Source: a virus
Strand: one strand, 5' to 3'
Virus record (IMG/VR): IMGVR_UViG_3300026512_000043
Coordinates: 1-32,793 of that record
Length of the DNA: 32,793 bases
Positions 25,996 through 32,639 of this stretch are shown here, piece by piece. The notes beneath the pieces were generated by a model, which was not told where the DNA came from, ran no database searches, and saw only the letters and a list, made by a program, of their open reading frames with translations. Within the stretch, counting starts at the first letter, position 1, and each line of letters opens with the position of its first letter. Position numbers and translations under genes: made by a program.

Positions 25996-26355
25996 TTGGT
26001 TATAGAATCTTGGATGATTAGTCTTTTGATTGCAGCAGTTGGGGTTATTTCCTCCGCTGCTGTAAATAGGGCTAAAATAAAAGAAAATACTGCTGATATT
26101 GAAAAATTATGGCAACGTAGTGACAAACATTATTCTGACATTAAGTTCTTAAAGACTAAGGATATAGCTTCTATTACGATGAAGCAAGTTGACGACAAGT
26201 TCGTTGAAATAAAAATGTGGGAGCTTCAAAACGACCATATTGATAAAAAATTTGACTCAATGGAAAAAACTATGGAACAAGGTTTTGTTAGTTTGTCTAA
26301 AGACCTTAAGAATATAGTTCCAGTGATATGTCAAAATAGTACAACTGGAGGTTGA
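25996..26355 (+). CDS. Membrane-anchored coiled-coil protein
   Basis: The 119-residue product starts with a TTG directly after the giant gene stop, with GAAGGAG about seven bases upstream. Residues 6-24 form one membrane helix (WMISLLIAAVGVISSAAV) followed by basic residues and a long charged helical region with heptads. One N-terminal anchor plus coiled coil resembles inner-membrane spanin (Rz-like) or haemolysin-type lysis accessories. The basic residues after the helix favour a cytoplasmic tail, which argues against a spanin. Its role is open. Confidence 0.6.
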   Translation: MVIESWMISLLIAAVGVISSAAVNRAKIKENTADIEKLWQRSDKHYSDIKFLKTKDIASITMKQVDDKFVEIKMWELQNDHIDKKFDSMEKTMEQGFVSLSKDLKNIVPVICQNSTTGG

Positions 26356-26356
26356 T

Positions 26357-26542
26357 ATGGCTTATTCGAATCCGCTTATTACAATAGTGTATGAGCGAGA
26401 TTTTTTTCTCGGTGTTAAACTAACCGATTCAAATATTGTACATACTCCTATTGAGTATTTTAAAGTAGCTAATGTTCCTATTGGTGTCGAAAACGAATTT
26501 AGGAATTTTTTAGCAAAAGTAAAGGACGGATATAATGGCTGA
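26357..26542 (+). CDS. Small hypothetical protein
   Basis: The 61-residue product lies between the membrane-anchored protein and the fibre. It has a GGAGG ribosome site, and its end overlaps the fibre start by eight bases. The sequence is mixed alpha/beta with no Cys or membrane segment. It may be a fibre-attachment or assembly helper given its position. No family is recognised. Confidence 0.5.
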   Translation: MAYSNPLITIVYERDFFLGVKLTDSNIVHTPIEYFKVANVPIGVENEFRNFLAKVKDGYNG

Positions 26543-29500
26543 CTTTTTTTTCAAGTCTACAGATAGTGAACAAGAGCGCAGGACAAAACTAAATATGCTT
26601 ATAGGAGCTGTTGCAGATAGTCAAGGTACTCCTGGTACTTCTGTAACTTCATTAGAAAGAACTGGTGGAGATGGTTCTCCTGGAACTGTCGATACCTATA
26701 CATTTGGAATGAGCGATGGCTCAACATTTTCTTTCGATATTTATAATGGTTCTGATGGTATAGATGGAATAGACGGTATAGATGGTAATAGTATTGTTTC
26801 AGTTGCTCTTGCTTCTGGAGATGGAAGCCCTGGAACTACTGATGTATATACTATTACTTATACTAAGTCAAGTCCTACAACTTTTAATGTTTATAATGGT
26901 GCTAATGGAACTGGTACTGGTGATATGCTTGCTGCCAATAATCTTGTTGAACTTACCGATAAGTCTATTTCAAGAAATAATCTTAACGTTTATAGTACAG
27001 AAGTTGTTGATTATAAGACTAAACAAAATGCAGATGCTATAGCTAATCTTGCAAGTGCTCAAGGCACATTCGTTGATGATGGTACTGATATTTTGCTTAC
27101 TATAGCTGAACAAAATGTTCCGTTTAATGTTAGTATTCCTTCGTCTGATTCTTCAATTTTTAATTTTGATGAAATAAATAATCAGATAAGTTTTTTAAAA
27201 GATGGTAGTTATAACTTTAGTACTGAAATGACTTTTTTCTTTCATACAAATGCTCAACGAATTATAACAATTAGAGGCAGAAATGTCCTTGATGATAGCT
27301 TAATTTATGAAAGAACTTTAACTTTAGAGGAAAATAGTGGTGATTACGATAGTATATACAGTAATTTACTTATAACTCCAGGAACTAATGGTTTTCCATC
27401 TGCTCCTTTTGATTTATATTTTACTGCTTCTATAGATGATGATACTTCGACTATAGATATTGTTTCCTTTAATAGTATGCTTGTATCTATGAATGTTAGT
27501 TCTTCTGGTGTGTCATCTGTAAGTAGTTCTGCTAGTAATGTTCTTCTGGGAAAAGACAGTATATCATTAGATAATTTTATAAATACTAAGAACTTTGCAG
27601 CAGTAACATATACTGGTAATGGTAGTTCGCAAGATATAGTTACTGGTATAAGTTCAGTAGACTTTACTGCAAGTGGTAATGGTAGTGGCTTCTGGCATGA
27701 TAGAGGTACTGGAGATTGTGTCGTTAAGAATGATGCTGGTGATGTAGTTGATGAAGGTTCTTGTGTCTGTAGTGTTAGTAAGGTGCATATTAAGAGTAGA
27801 ACTGAAAACGACAATAGTGTGGTTAGTGATGGTGTCAGGGGAGTTGGTGTAAGTATCTCCACAAACCTGACTGATTCGGAACTTGTTACAAATAACTGGT
27901 CTGTTGTTTCGTTTAATAATGGGAGCGTAGGTGTGAGTGGTAACTATGGTACCAACTCAGACACAGAGACTTATGTCCTCTATCAAACATTGTACACTCA
28001 TGTTAAATGGGGACTTACAAATCAGAATAAAAGATATATAGAAGCATATAATCCTGTAACTAGAGAGACTATGGTAATATATGAAGGTTCTGGTAGTGCT
28101 GGTCATGAAATACCACATAGTTTAGGGGTTGAGATTGATTATGTAGAGTTCAAATGTTTAACTGACGCTAGGCAATGGAACGTAGCAACACTTGAAACAT
28201 CTAGACTATCTAGTCGGACGATAAGCGTAGGTTCCGAAGATAACGACGGAACTGCGCTTGTACTAAACTCAAACGGAGCCGCTGGAAATTATGGTATGGA
28301 CAACCAAACAAATGGTGATACACACACTTACATCCTATACGGTAAAGCTAAATCAGAGACATGGACAATAGTAGAATATGTAGGAACTGGTGCAGCTGGT
28401 AATTATGTAGAAGTAGGGTTCAAATCTGCTAGGGTTACCATAAAAGCTGTGAGTGCTACAGGAAATTGGCAAGTTGTTGACAATAGTCGACTACCCACCG
28501 CATCAAGAAGACTACATCTTGACTTAGCAGATGAAGAAAAAACAACTAGTGGAAATGAGATAAATTTCAAAAGTATTGGTTTCTCTGCCGATGGTATAGG
28601 TGATAATTCCAATGCTTTGGGAGTAAAATACATAGCTTTAGTTGAGGCAGATACTAATACAAATGGTGGCGGCTCATACTTTGATTTACCTACAGATGAC
28701 TCGAATTTGAATATCACTGATGGTACATTTACTTATACAGATGGTATAGACGGAAACGGATTTGTTAGAAGTTCAGAACAAGTTACTGCAAGCATAGATT
28801 TTGCTGGTGTATCTGATGGATTTAAATGGGTAGGTAAGAAACTAGATGGTTCTGGGTATATCTTTGAGGATAAAAAACCTAGTGTCGGACTGTATGAAAA
28901 AGAAAGTGCTGATGATAATAGATTGGTGTTTGATATTGAGAGTGGTAAGTATTATACTACAATTGGTGGGGAGCTGGTTACTAATGGTACATTTGATGTT
29001 GATACAAGTGGGTGGAGTGCAAAATATGATGCAACATTATCTATAGTTAATGGGCAGTTATCTGTTAATGCAAATACTACTAATTATCCATATGCAGAGC
29101 AGCTAATAGCTGTTAAAAAGGGGGTTAGATATAAAGTTGTATTAAAAGAAGCTCATGGGACACTGCCTAGATTAAAAGTTTACAACACAGATGTTAGATT
29201 AACCATAGAAGATATTGAAACCACAGGTGGAGAGTGGGAACTTGAAGCTGTTGGAGATGGTAATCTGATAGTTAGATTATCAATGCAAGGAGCGGGAGAT
29301 GACGATACAGCATACTTCGACGACATCTCAGTCTACAAACTAGAACCAACTATTGACCAGCCCCTAGCAACTCCTGTGAGTTTTTTACCTAATCCAGTAA
29401 TAGTAGCAAGTGAGACTCCTATGGACATTAGAGAAGATGATGAGCTACCTACTAATGTGATGGAAAGTCTTGATGTGCAAGGTAAAGTGGCAATGGAGTC

Positions 29501-29930
29501 ACCTATATATGAAGATAAGCCAATATACACAGGTTACGCTGGAGGGACTAACATTACAGCTGTAGGTGTTATATTTAACTGGACAACTGAAGTAGATACA
29601 CATAATGCCTACAATAATGGCTTGTGGACTTGCCCCAAAGATGGTTGGTATAGATTTAATCCTAGAGTATGGAACTGCCATGGCGATACTACATCTACTA
29701 AGATAATATCATCTATGTATATTAATGGAGCAGAAGAAGCTCGTTTTCAGTCTAATGGTACGGATTATCAAAAATACATAAGTATTGAGCCTGCCATTCT
29801 TAAAGAGCTAAAAAAAGGTGACACCATGTACATTGAAAGTGTAACTGCTTCGGATACACACTATATATACTTTGGGAGCGGTAAAAGCTACACAAATATA
29901 GTAATTGAATATATAGGGGAAACAAAATGA
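26535..29930 (+). CDS. Tail fibre / receptor-binding protein
   Basis: The 1131-residue product is modular. An N-terminal virion-attachment part contains two copies of a GDGSPGTxDxYT unit and a short collagen-like run DGIDGIDGIDG (about 73-83). At about 355-710 there are three related beta domains: the first with VSDGVRG...TNLTDSELV, the second with GAAGNYGMDNQTNGDTHTYI, the third with LHLDLADEEKTTSGN. At about 808-937 a carbohydrate-binding-like jelly roll begins GGELVTNGTFDVDTSGW and ends AYFDDISVYKLE. At about 1000-1131 a C1q/TNF-like trimer head ends SYTNIVIEYIGE. Such a layout is typical of host-recognition fibres. The following assembly-like gene supports this. No depolymerase active site was identified. 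Confidence 0.85.
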   Translation: MADFFFKSTDSEQERRTKLNMLIGAVADSQGTPGTSVTSLERTGGDGSPGTVDTYTFGMSDGSTFSFDIYNGSDGIDGIDGIDGNSIVSVALASGDGSPGTTDVYTITYTKSSPTTFNVYNGANGTGTGDMLAANNLVELTDKSISRNNLNVYSTEVVDYKTKQNADAIANLASAQGTFVDDGTDILLTIAEQNVPFNVSIPSSDSSIFNFDEINNQISFLKDGSYNFSTEMTFFFHTNAQRIITIRGRNVLDDSLIYERTLTLEENSGDYDSIYSNLLITPGTNGFPSAPFDLYFTASIDDDTSTIDIVSFNSMLVSMNVSSSGVSSVSSSASNVLLGKDSISLDNFINTKNFAAVTYTGNGSSQDIVTGISSVDFTASGNGSGFWHDRGTGDCVVKNDAGDVVDEGSCVCSVSKVHIKSRTENDNSVVSDGVRGVGVSISTNLTDSELVTNNWSVVSFNNGSVGVSGNYGTNSDTETYVLYQTLYTHVKWGLTNQNKRYIEAYNPVTRETMVIYEGSGSAGHEIPHSLGVEIDYVEFKCLTDARQWNVATLETSRLSSRTISVGSEDNDGTALVLNSNGAAGNYGMDNQTNGDTHTYILYGKAKSETWTIVEYVGTGAAGNYVEVGFKSARVTIKAVSATGNWQVVDNSRLPTASRRLHLDLADEEKTTSGNEINFKSIGFSADGIGDNSNALGVKYIALVEADTNTNGGGSYFDLPTDDSNLNITDGTFTYTDGIDGNGFVRSSEQVTASIDFAGVSDGFKWVGKKLDGSGYIFEDKKPSVGLYEKESADDNRLVFDIESGKYYTTIGGELVTNGTFDVDTSGWSAKYDATLSIVNGQLSVNANTTNYPYAEQLIAVKKGVRYKVVLKEAHGTLPRLKVYNTDVRLTIEDIETTGGEWELEAVGDGNLIVRLSMQGAGDDDTAYFDDISVYKLEPTIDQPLATPVSFLPNPVIVASETPMDIREDDELPTNVMESLDVQGKVAMESPIYEDKPIYTGYAGGTNITAVGVIFNWTTEVDTHNAYNNGLWTCPKDGWYRFNPRVWNCHGDTTSTKIISSMYINGAEEARFQSNGTDYQKYISIEPAILKELKKGDTMYIESVTASDTHYIYFGSGKSYTNIVIEYIGETK

Positions 29931-30373
29931 TTTTAAAAATTACAGATGGAAAATTACATACTTTAGGGGAGGGAACTTTGACAGAGTTCCACATCTCTAA
30001 AGGGTATAAGGAAGTGCCAACGGAGAACATTTTGACTAAAGAAGATGGTTCATACTATGAGTATTACAACGAGGATTTGACTCCAGATTTAGATAAAATA
30101 CAGGCTGGAGTCGATAAGCAAATTCATGCTGAATGGAAGGCTGAGAGAGCTAAATTGGTTGATGAATTAGTAGTCGACACTGACATTGGCTCATGGGACG
30201 CAAATGAGGTAGCACAAGGGCGTATGAGTAGAGCTATACTGAGTATGGATGCTGATGATACCACTACATGGGTTATGGCAGATAATGCTATAGTTAATGT
30301 AACACAAGCCGAGCTAAGTGAAGCCTTGAAGTTAGCGGGACAAGCACAAACTGCTGTATGGGTTAAAGCATAG
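29927..30373 (+). CDS. Fibre-assembly-like protein (DUF4376 type)
   Basis: The 148-residue product starts in an ATGA overlap with the fibre stop. Its first half is beta-rich. The second half matches the pattern of the DUF4376 module found in fibre assembly and fibre-tip proteins: HAEWKAERAKLVDELVVDTD, RMSRAILSMDADDTTTWVMAD and ELSEALKLAGQAQT. It probably helps the fibre trimer fold or attach. The family is known mainly from sequence, so the exact role is inferred from position. Confidence 0.7.
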   Translation: MILKITDGKLHTLGEGTLTEFHISKGYKEVPTENILTKEDGSYYEYYNEDLTPDLDKIQAGVDKQIHAEWKAERAKLVDELVVDTDIGSWDANEVAQGRMSRAILSMDADDTTTWVMADNAIVNVTQAELSEALKLAGQAQTAVWVKA

Positions 30374-30930
30374 TGTTTACCATATTAAATAGACTAAGAG
30401 GCACTTGGTCATGGATGAGCAAAGTAAATGGAGTGGTTCTAGGACTACTCGTTTACCTAGTATTTGGTGATTGGTTTGTAGCGTCTCTGGTAACTATTGG
30501 GTATGTAGCTGGTGAGTCATTTGGCTGGGGAGATTGGGTAGGTACTTTGACTACTAATAGAACCACTGCAATAGAGAATACAGAAGAAGGTAAAAATAAT
30601 GGCATTAGGTTTTTAACTAGGCTAGTGTTTGCCCCTGAAACTGAGTGGAGAAACTACTGTAGGATGGCTTTGACACTTAGAGGACTTTATTGGTGGTTAC
30701 CTACGCTATTGCCATTGGTTATGGTCGGAGTCGATGTGTATATGCTGGCTATTGCAATAGCAGTATTGAGCATAGGATTCCCAATAGCCTGTGAGCTAGA
30801 TAAAAGATACCCACAATATTTAATGCGAAGTAAGTATTTTACTGTATGGGGTCATTGGGAAACTCAAGAACTATACTATGGTTTCTTACAAGATATAACG
30901 TTTGTGTTTTTGTTTCTGCTAATTACTTAA
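30373..30930 (+). CDS. Multi-span membrane protein of unknown function
   Basis: The frame begins with a GTG sharing a base with the previous TAG. An ATG 14 codons later is an alternative. The 185-residue product has four or so hydrophobic segments (near residues 17-45, 100-135 and 170-185) and a soluble loop with GYVAGESFGWGDWVG. It sits just before the holin, so a lysis or superinfection role is possible, but it is longer than usual holins. I do not recognise a characterised family. Confidence 0.65.
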   Translation: MFTILNRLRGTWSWMSKVNGVVLGLLVYLVFGDWFVASLVTIGYVAGESFGWGDWVGTLTTNRTTAIENTEEGKNNGIRFLTRLVFAPETEWRNYCRMALTLRGLYWWLPTLLPLVMVGVDVYMLAIAIAVLSIGFPIACELDKRYPQYLMRSKYFTVWGHWETQELYYGFLQDITFVFLFLLIT

Positions 30931-30940
30931 AAGGATATAT

Positions 30941-31303
30941 ATGGGATTTTTAACAAGTTTATTTACTGGAGGTGCTGTACAATCTATAGAAAATATTGCT
31001 AAAGAATGGATAGATACTCCAGAGGAAAAGGCTCAGGCTAATGCTTTGATGATTAAGACATTAGACCCAAATGGTTTAATGAGAAGACAAATATCTTCTT
31101 CTGTAAGTACTATGTATACAATTTATATTTTTATAATGATTATACTTGTACTTATGCAATCTTTCGGCATAGGTGATATGAATGGAACTAAATTAGCTAT
31201 TAAATCTATGACTGATTTATTCGTTCCAATTACTGCTTCGTTCACTGCTATTGTGTCTGCATCTTTTGGTGTTAATGTGTCTAACAATATGAAAAAAGTA
31301 TAG
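30941..31303 (+). CDS. Holin
   Basis: This inner-membrane protein should form the lesion that triggers lysis. The 120-residue product has an N-terminal amphipathic part with the family-like segment IENIAKEWIDTPEEKAQA. Hydrophobic helices follow at about 62-78 (TIYIFIMIILVLMQSFG) and 92-112 (LFVPITASFTAIVSASFG), then a short basic tail NNMKKV. This is the pattern of three-helix phage holins. It lies before the amidase gene, the normal lysis arrangement. The ribosome site is AAAAGGA. Confidence 0.75.
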   Translation: MGFLTSLFTGGAVQSIENIAKEWIDTPEEKAQANALMIKTLDPNGLMRRQISSSVSTMYTIYIFIMIILVLMQSFGIGDMNGTKLAIKSMTDLFVPITASFTAIVSASFGVNVSNNMKKV

Positions 31304-31335
31304 AGTTTCAACCTTTGGTTGATTAACAGATAAAT

Positions 31336-31442
31336 ATAGGAACTGTGATGTGTTAGCTCGCTAATAGAACGTTATTAATGTCACTATTGTGCACTTATTA
31401 TAGAGCATGGTGTGTTTAATGTTCAGCATTTGCAGTTCCTAT
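31336..31442 (+). ncRNA. Structured RNA element upstream of the endolysin
   Basis: A perfect 10-bp inverted repeat (ATAGGAACTG at 31336-31345, CAGTTCCTAT at 31433-31442) closes a 107-nt element. Inside is a hairpin GTTAG-CTCG-CTAAT (31352-31365), and near the end a hairpin AATG-TTCAG-CATT (31418-31430), so a multi-helix junction is likely. The endolysin ribosome site (AAGGA) starts three bases after the element. A regulatory leader or RNase III-type processing site fits. It shares the layout ACTGTG-N5-TTAG-N4-CTAAT with the element after the gene. Confidence 0.55.
31337..31355 (+). promoter_or_regulatory. CTGT-centred intergenic motif, copy 3
   Basis: TAGG-AA-CTGTGATGTGTTA is nearly the same as the stretch at 32308-32326 and resembles 6938 and 16468. 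It overlaps the left arm of the structured element, so conservation could reflect either RNA structure or a promoter. Confidence 0.25.
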
Positions 31443-31455
31443 TTAAGGATTATAT

Positions 31456-31839
31456 ATGATTGATTTAAAAGGTATAGTTGTCCACTGTAGTGACTCTCCT
31501 CAAGGTAGGGGCGATACTGCTGCAACTATACATAGGTGGCACATTGAGCGTGGCTTTGACGGTATAGGGTATCACTATGTTATACTTGAAGACGGTACTA
31601 TTGAGAACGGTCGTCCATTATATTGGACTGGTGCTCATGCAAAAGGTTATAACCACTATGCTGGTATATGCCTTATTGGTATTGACAAATTTACTCATGC
31701 TCAATTTAAATCGTTGAAAAAGCTTTGCTTTGGTTTGATGGAAGATTATAAAATCTCTCCTTCTAACGTTATAGGTCACTGTGATGTTAGTAATAAGACT
31801 TGTCCTAATTTTGATGTAAAATTACGTTTGGGACTTTAA
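31456..31839 (+). CDS. Endolysin: N-acetylmuramoyl-L-alanine amidase (T7-lysozyme type)
   Basis: It cleaves the amide bond between N-acetylmuramic acid and the peptide stem in the cell wall at the end of infection. The 127-residue product is a single Amidase_2 domain without a signal peptide, so it depends on the holin. Zinc ligands are His10, His108 and Cys116, with catalytic Tyr39 and Lys114. The spacings His10-Tyr39 (29) and His108-Lys114-Cys116 equal those of T7 lysozyme (H17, Y46, H122, K128, C130). GAHAKGYN is also shared. T7 lysozyme additionally inhibits T7 RNA polymerase. Whether this one touches the phage polymerase is unknown. Confidence 0.92.
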   Translation: MIDLKGIVVHCSDSPQGRGDTAATIHRWHIERGFDGIGYHYVILEDGTIENGRPLYWTGAHAKGYNHYAGICLIGIDKFTHAQFKSLKKLCFGLMEDYKISPSNVIGHCDVSNKTCPNFDVKLRLGL

Positions 31840-31847
31840 CAGATGGA

Positions 31848-31922
31848 CATTCACTGTGTGGTATTAGTTTACTAATGGCTTAACATAAGTTTACAAAGTA
31901 TCTTATATTTATACAGTGAATG
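31848..31922 (+). ncRNA. Structured RNA element downstream of the endolysin
   Basis: A perfect 10-bp inverted repeat (CATTCACTGT at 31848-31857, ACAGTGAATG at 31913-31922) closes a 75-nt element. It encloses hairpins ATTAG-TTTA-CTAAT (31863-31876) and ATAAG...CTTAT (31885-31906). The predicted shape is a three-way junction. GGACA and TGTCC just outside offer an extended or alternative outer helix. It shares ACTGTG-N5-TTAG-N4-CTAAT with the element before the gene. Confidence 0.55.
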
Positions 31923-31951
31923 CCTGTCCTTAATCTTTATTTGGATTACAT

Positions 31952-31964
31952 GTTGCGTAGCAAC
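31952..31964. promoter_or_regulatory. Hairpin with 5-bp stem and 3-nt loop (candidate virion-polymerase promoter)
   Basis: GTTGC-GTA-GCAAC forms a perfect 5-bp stem with a 3-nt loop. It is GC-rich compared with its surroundings and needs no bulge. N4 early promoters are recognised as single-strand hairpins of 5-7 bp with 3-nt loops, so this geometry is notable next to a gene for an N4-like polymerase. The loop centre is T on the plus strand and A on the minus strand. N4 prefers a purine there, so a minus-strand promoter would fit better. Confidence 0.3.
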
Positions 31965-31996
31965 CCAATATTCCTCTTATACAATGATTAAAAAAT

Positions 31997-32012
31997 GACC
32001 ATTACTATGGTC
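31997..32012. repeat. Short inverted repeat
   Basis: GACCAT-TACT-ATGGTC is a 6-bp perfect stem with a 4-nt loop. It sits between the 5-bp hairpin and the terminator-like stem, and no T tract follows it. Its function is unknown. Confidence 0.4.
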
Positions 32013-32018
32013 TAAACT

Positions 32019-32067
32019 AGCTGATATTATGCTTTCGTTAGATTGCTTTGATATCAGCTGACTTTTT
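32019..32067 (+). terminator. Probable intrinsic terminator of the late transcript
   Basis: A perfect 9-bp stem AGCTGATAT (32019-32027) / ATATCAGCT (32051-32059) with a 23-nt loop is followed by GAC and five T (32063-32067). It lies 180 bases after the last gene, so it could end the whole late message. The stem is AT-rich and the loop long, which weakens the call. Confidence 0.5.
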
Positions 32068-32113
32068 ACTAAAAAACTATACATATTTATGTATATGTAT
32101 GTGGTAAAAACAT

Positions 32114-32126
32114 AATTAGTAGGTAC
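32114..32126. repeat. 13-base direct repeat, copy 1
   Basis: AATTAGTAGGTAC here and at 32519-32531 is identical, and the preceding bases (CAT versus CAC) are also nearly the same. The copies are 405 bases apart in the noncoding region. They could be a protein binding site or parts of two promoters. Confidence 0.5.
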
Positions 32127-32274
32127 ATAATAGGGTTTTGGAGAACTCCCTATATATACTGAAAAATTATAAAAAAAATACTACTCTTTTAAGCTAGGTT
32201 TAAGTTCCTAGATAGCCTTAAAATTAAAAAAATATTATACATAATAAATGAGTAGTTAAACAGAAGAATACAAG

Positions 32275-32285
32275 CTATGAAGCTT
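32275..32285. repeat. 11-base direct repeat, copy 1
   Basis: CTATGAAGCTT occurs here and at 32452-32462. This copy is embedded in a small stem AAGCT-ATGA-AGCTT. The second copy is followed by CCTTTTT. The repeat is short, so chance is possible. Confidence 0.3.
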
Positions 32286-32307
32286 TATAGGTGGTCTTAT
32301 TGATGGA

Positions 32308-32326
32308 TAGTAACTGTAATGTATTG
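32308..32326 (+). promoter_or_regulatory. CTGT-centred intergenic motif, copy 4
   Basis: TAGT-AA-CTGTAATGTATTG matches the endolysin-leader copy at 15 of 19 positions. Unlike that copy it has no matching right arm nearby. This suggests that the primary sequence, not only the RNA stem, is what is shared. Confidence 0.25.
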
Positions 32327-32404
32327 CTATAACCTTAGATTACTAGCCCGTTTAGGTAAAAATTGTACAAGTAGTGTGACAAGTTATCCTAATCCTGAGA
32401 GCAG

Positions 32405-32415
32405 GAGGTATCCTC
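32405..32415. repeat. Hairpin with 4-bp stem and 3-nt loop
   Basis: GAGG-TAT-CCTC is a small perfect stem with a purine-centred 3-nt loop on the plus strand, shortly before the C8 run. It is comparable in geometry to N4-type promoter hairpins but one pair shorter, so it is weak evidence. Confidence 0.25.
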
Positions 32416-32505
32416 ATGGTACTTCCCCCCCCTCATCAATATAGCATATGTCTATGAAGCTTCCTTTTTAATGTATAGCAAGTCCTATTTATAGGGCATT
32501 TGCAA

Positions 32506-32527
32506 CTACTATTGCCACAATTAGTAG
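32506..32527. repeat. Bulged 9-bp hairpin with 3-nt loop
   Basis: CTACTATTG-CCA-CAA-T-TAGTAG forms nine pairs with one bulged T and a 3-nt loop (TGG on the minus strand, purine-centred). Its right arm is part of the 13-base direct repeat copy 2. Confidence 0.35.
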
Positions 32528-32531
32528 GTAC
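32519..32531. repeat. 13-base direct repeat, copy 2
   Basis: This copy is identical to 32114-32126 (AATTAGTAGGTAC). Here the repeat overlaps the right arm of the bulged hairpin at 32506-32527, whereas the first copy has no such stem. Confidence 0.5.
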
Positions 32532-32568
32532 GTTTACAAAGGTAGTGTAGTCTTATGTGTAGGGTAAC

Positions 32569-32639
32569 CCAAATCCATCCAAATCCATACTATACTATCC
32601 AAACACTACCAAAACCTTACGTTATTGTACCAAATCCAT
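32569..32639. repeat. Iteron-like cluster with 10-bp period
   Basis: CCAAATCCAT occurs exactly three times (32569-32578, 32579-32588, 32630-32639), the first two in tandem. Degenerate CCAAA-starting units lie at 32599 and 32609, in step with a 10-bp period. Spacing of about one helical turn would place all units on one DNA face, as in iteron origins or cooperative operators. Confidence 0.5.

Noticed and set aside
27344-27862. Minus-strand frame of 172 codons opposite the fibre gene
   Set aside because: Low-complexity Leu/Thr/Ser/Pro composition arises from the complementary fibre codons. It has no ribosome site or neighbour.
31336-31442. Hammerhead ribozyme
   Set aside because: CTGTGATG only resembles the CUGAUGA core. 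The required core and GAAA between helices are absent.
31920-31991. 23-codon frame starting ATG CCT GTC
   Set aside because: No ribosome site, runs through the hairpin sequences, too short to support.
32425-32432. C8 run as a phase-variation tract
   Set aside because: It lies in noncoding DNA with no frame or promoter elements to switch. It may be worth checking only as a possible sequencing-length error.
32569-32639. CRISPR array
   Set aside because: Repeats are 10 bases and partly tandem, without spacers of constant length.
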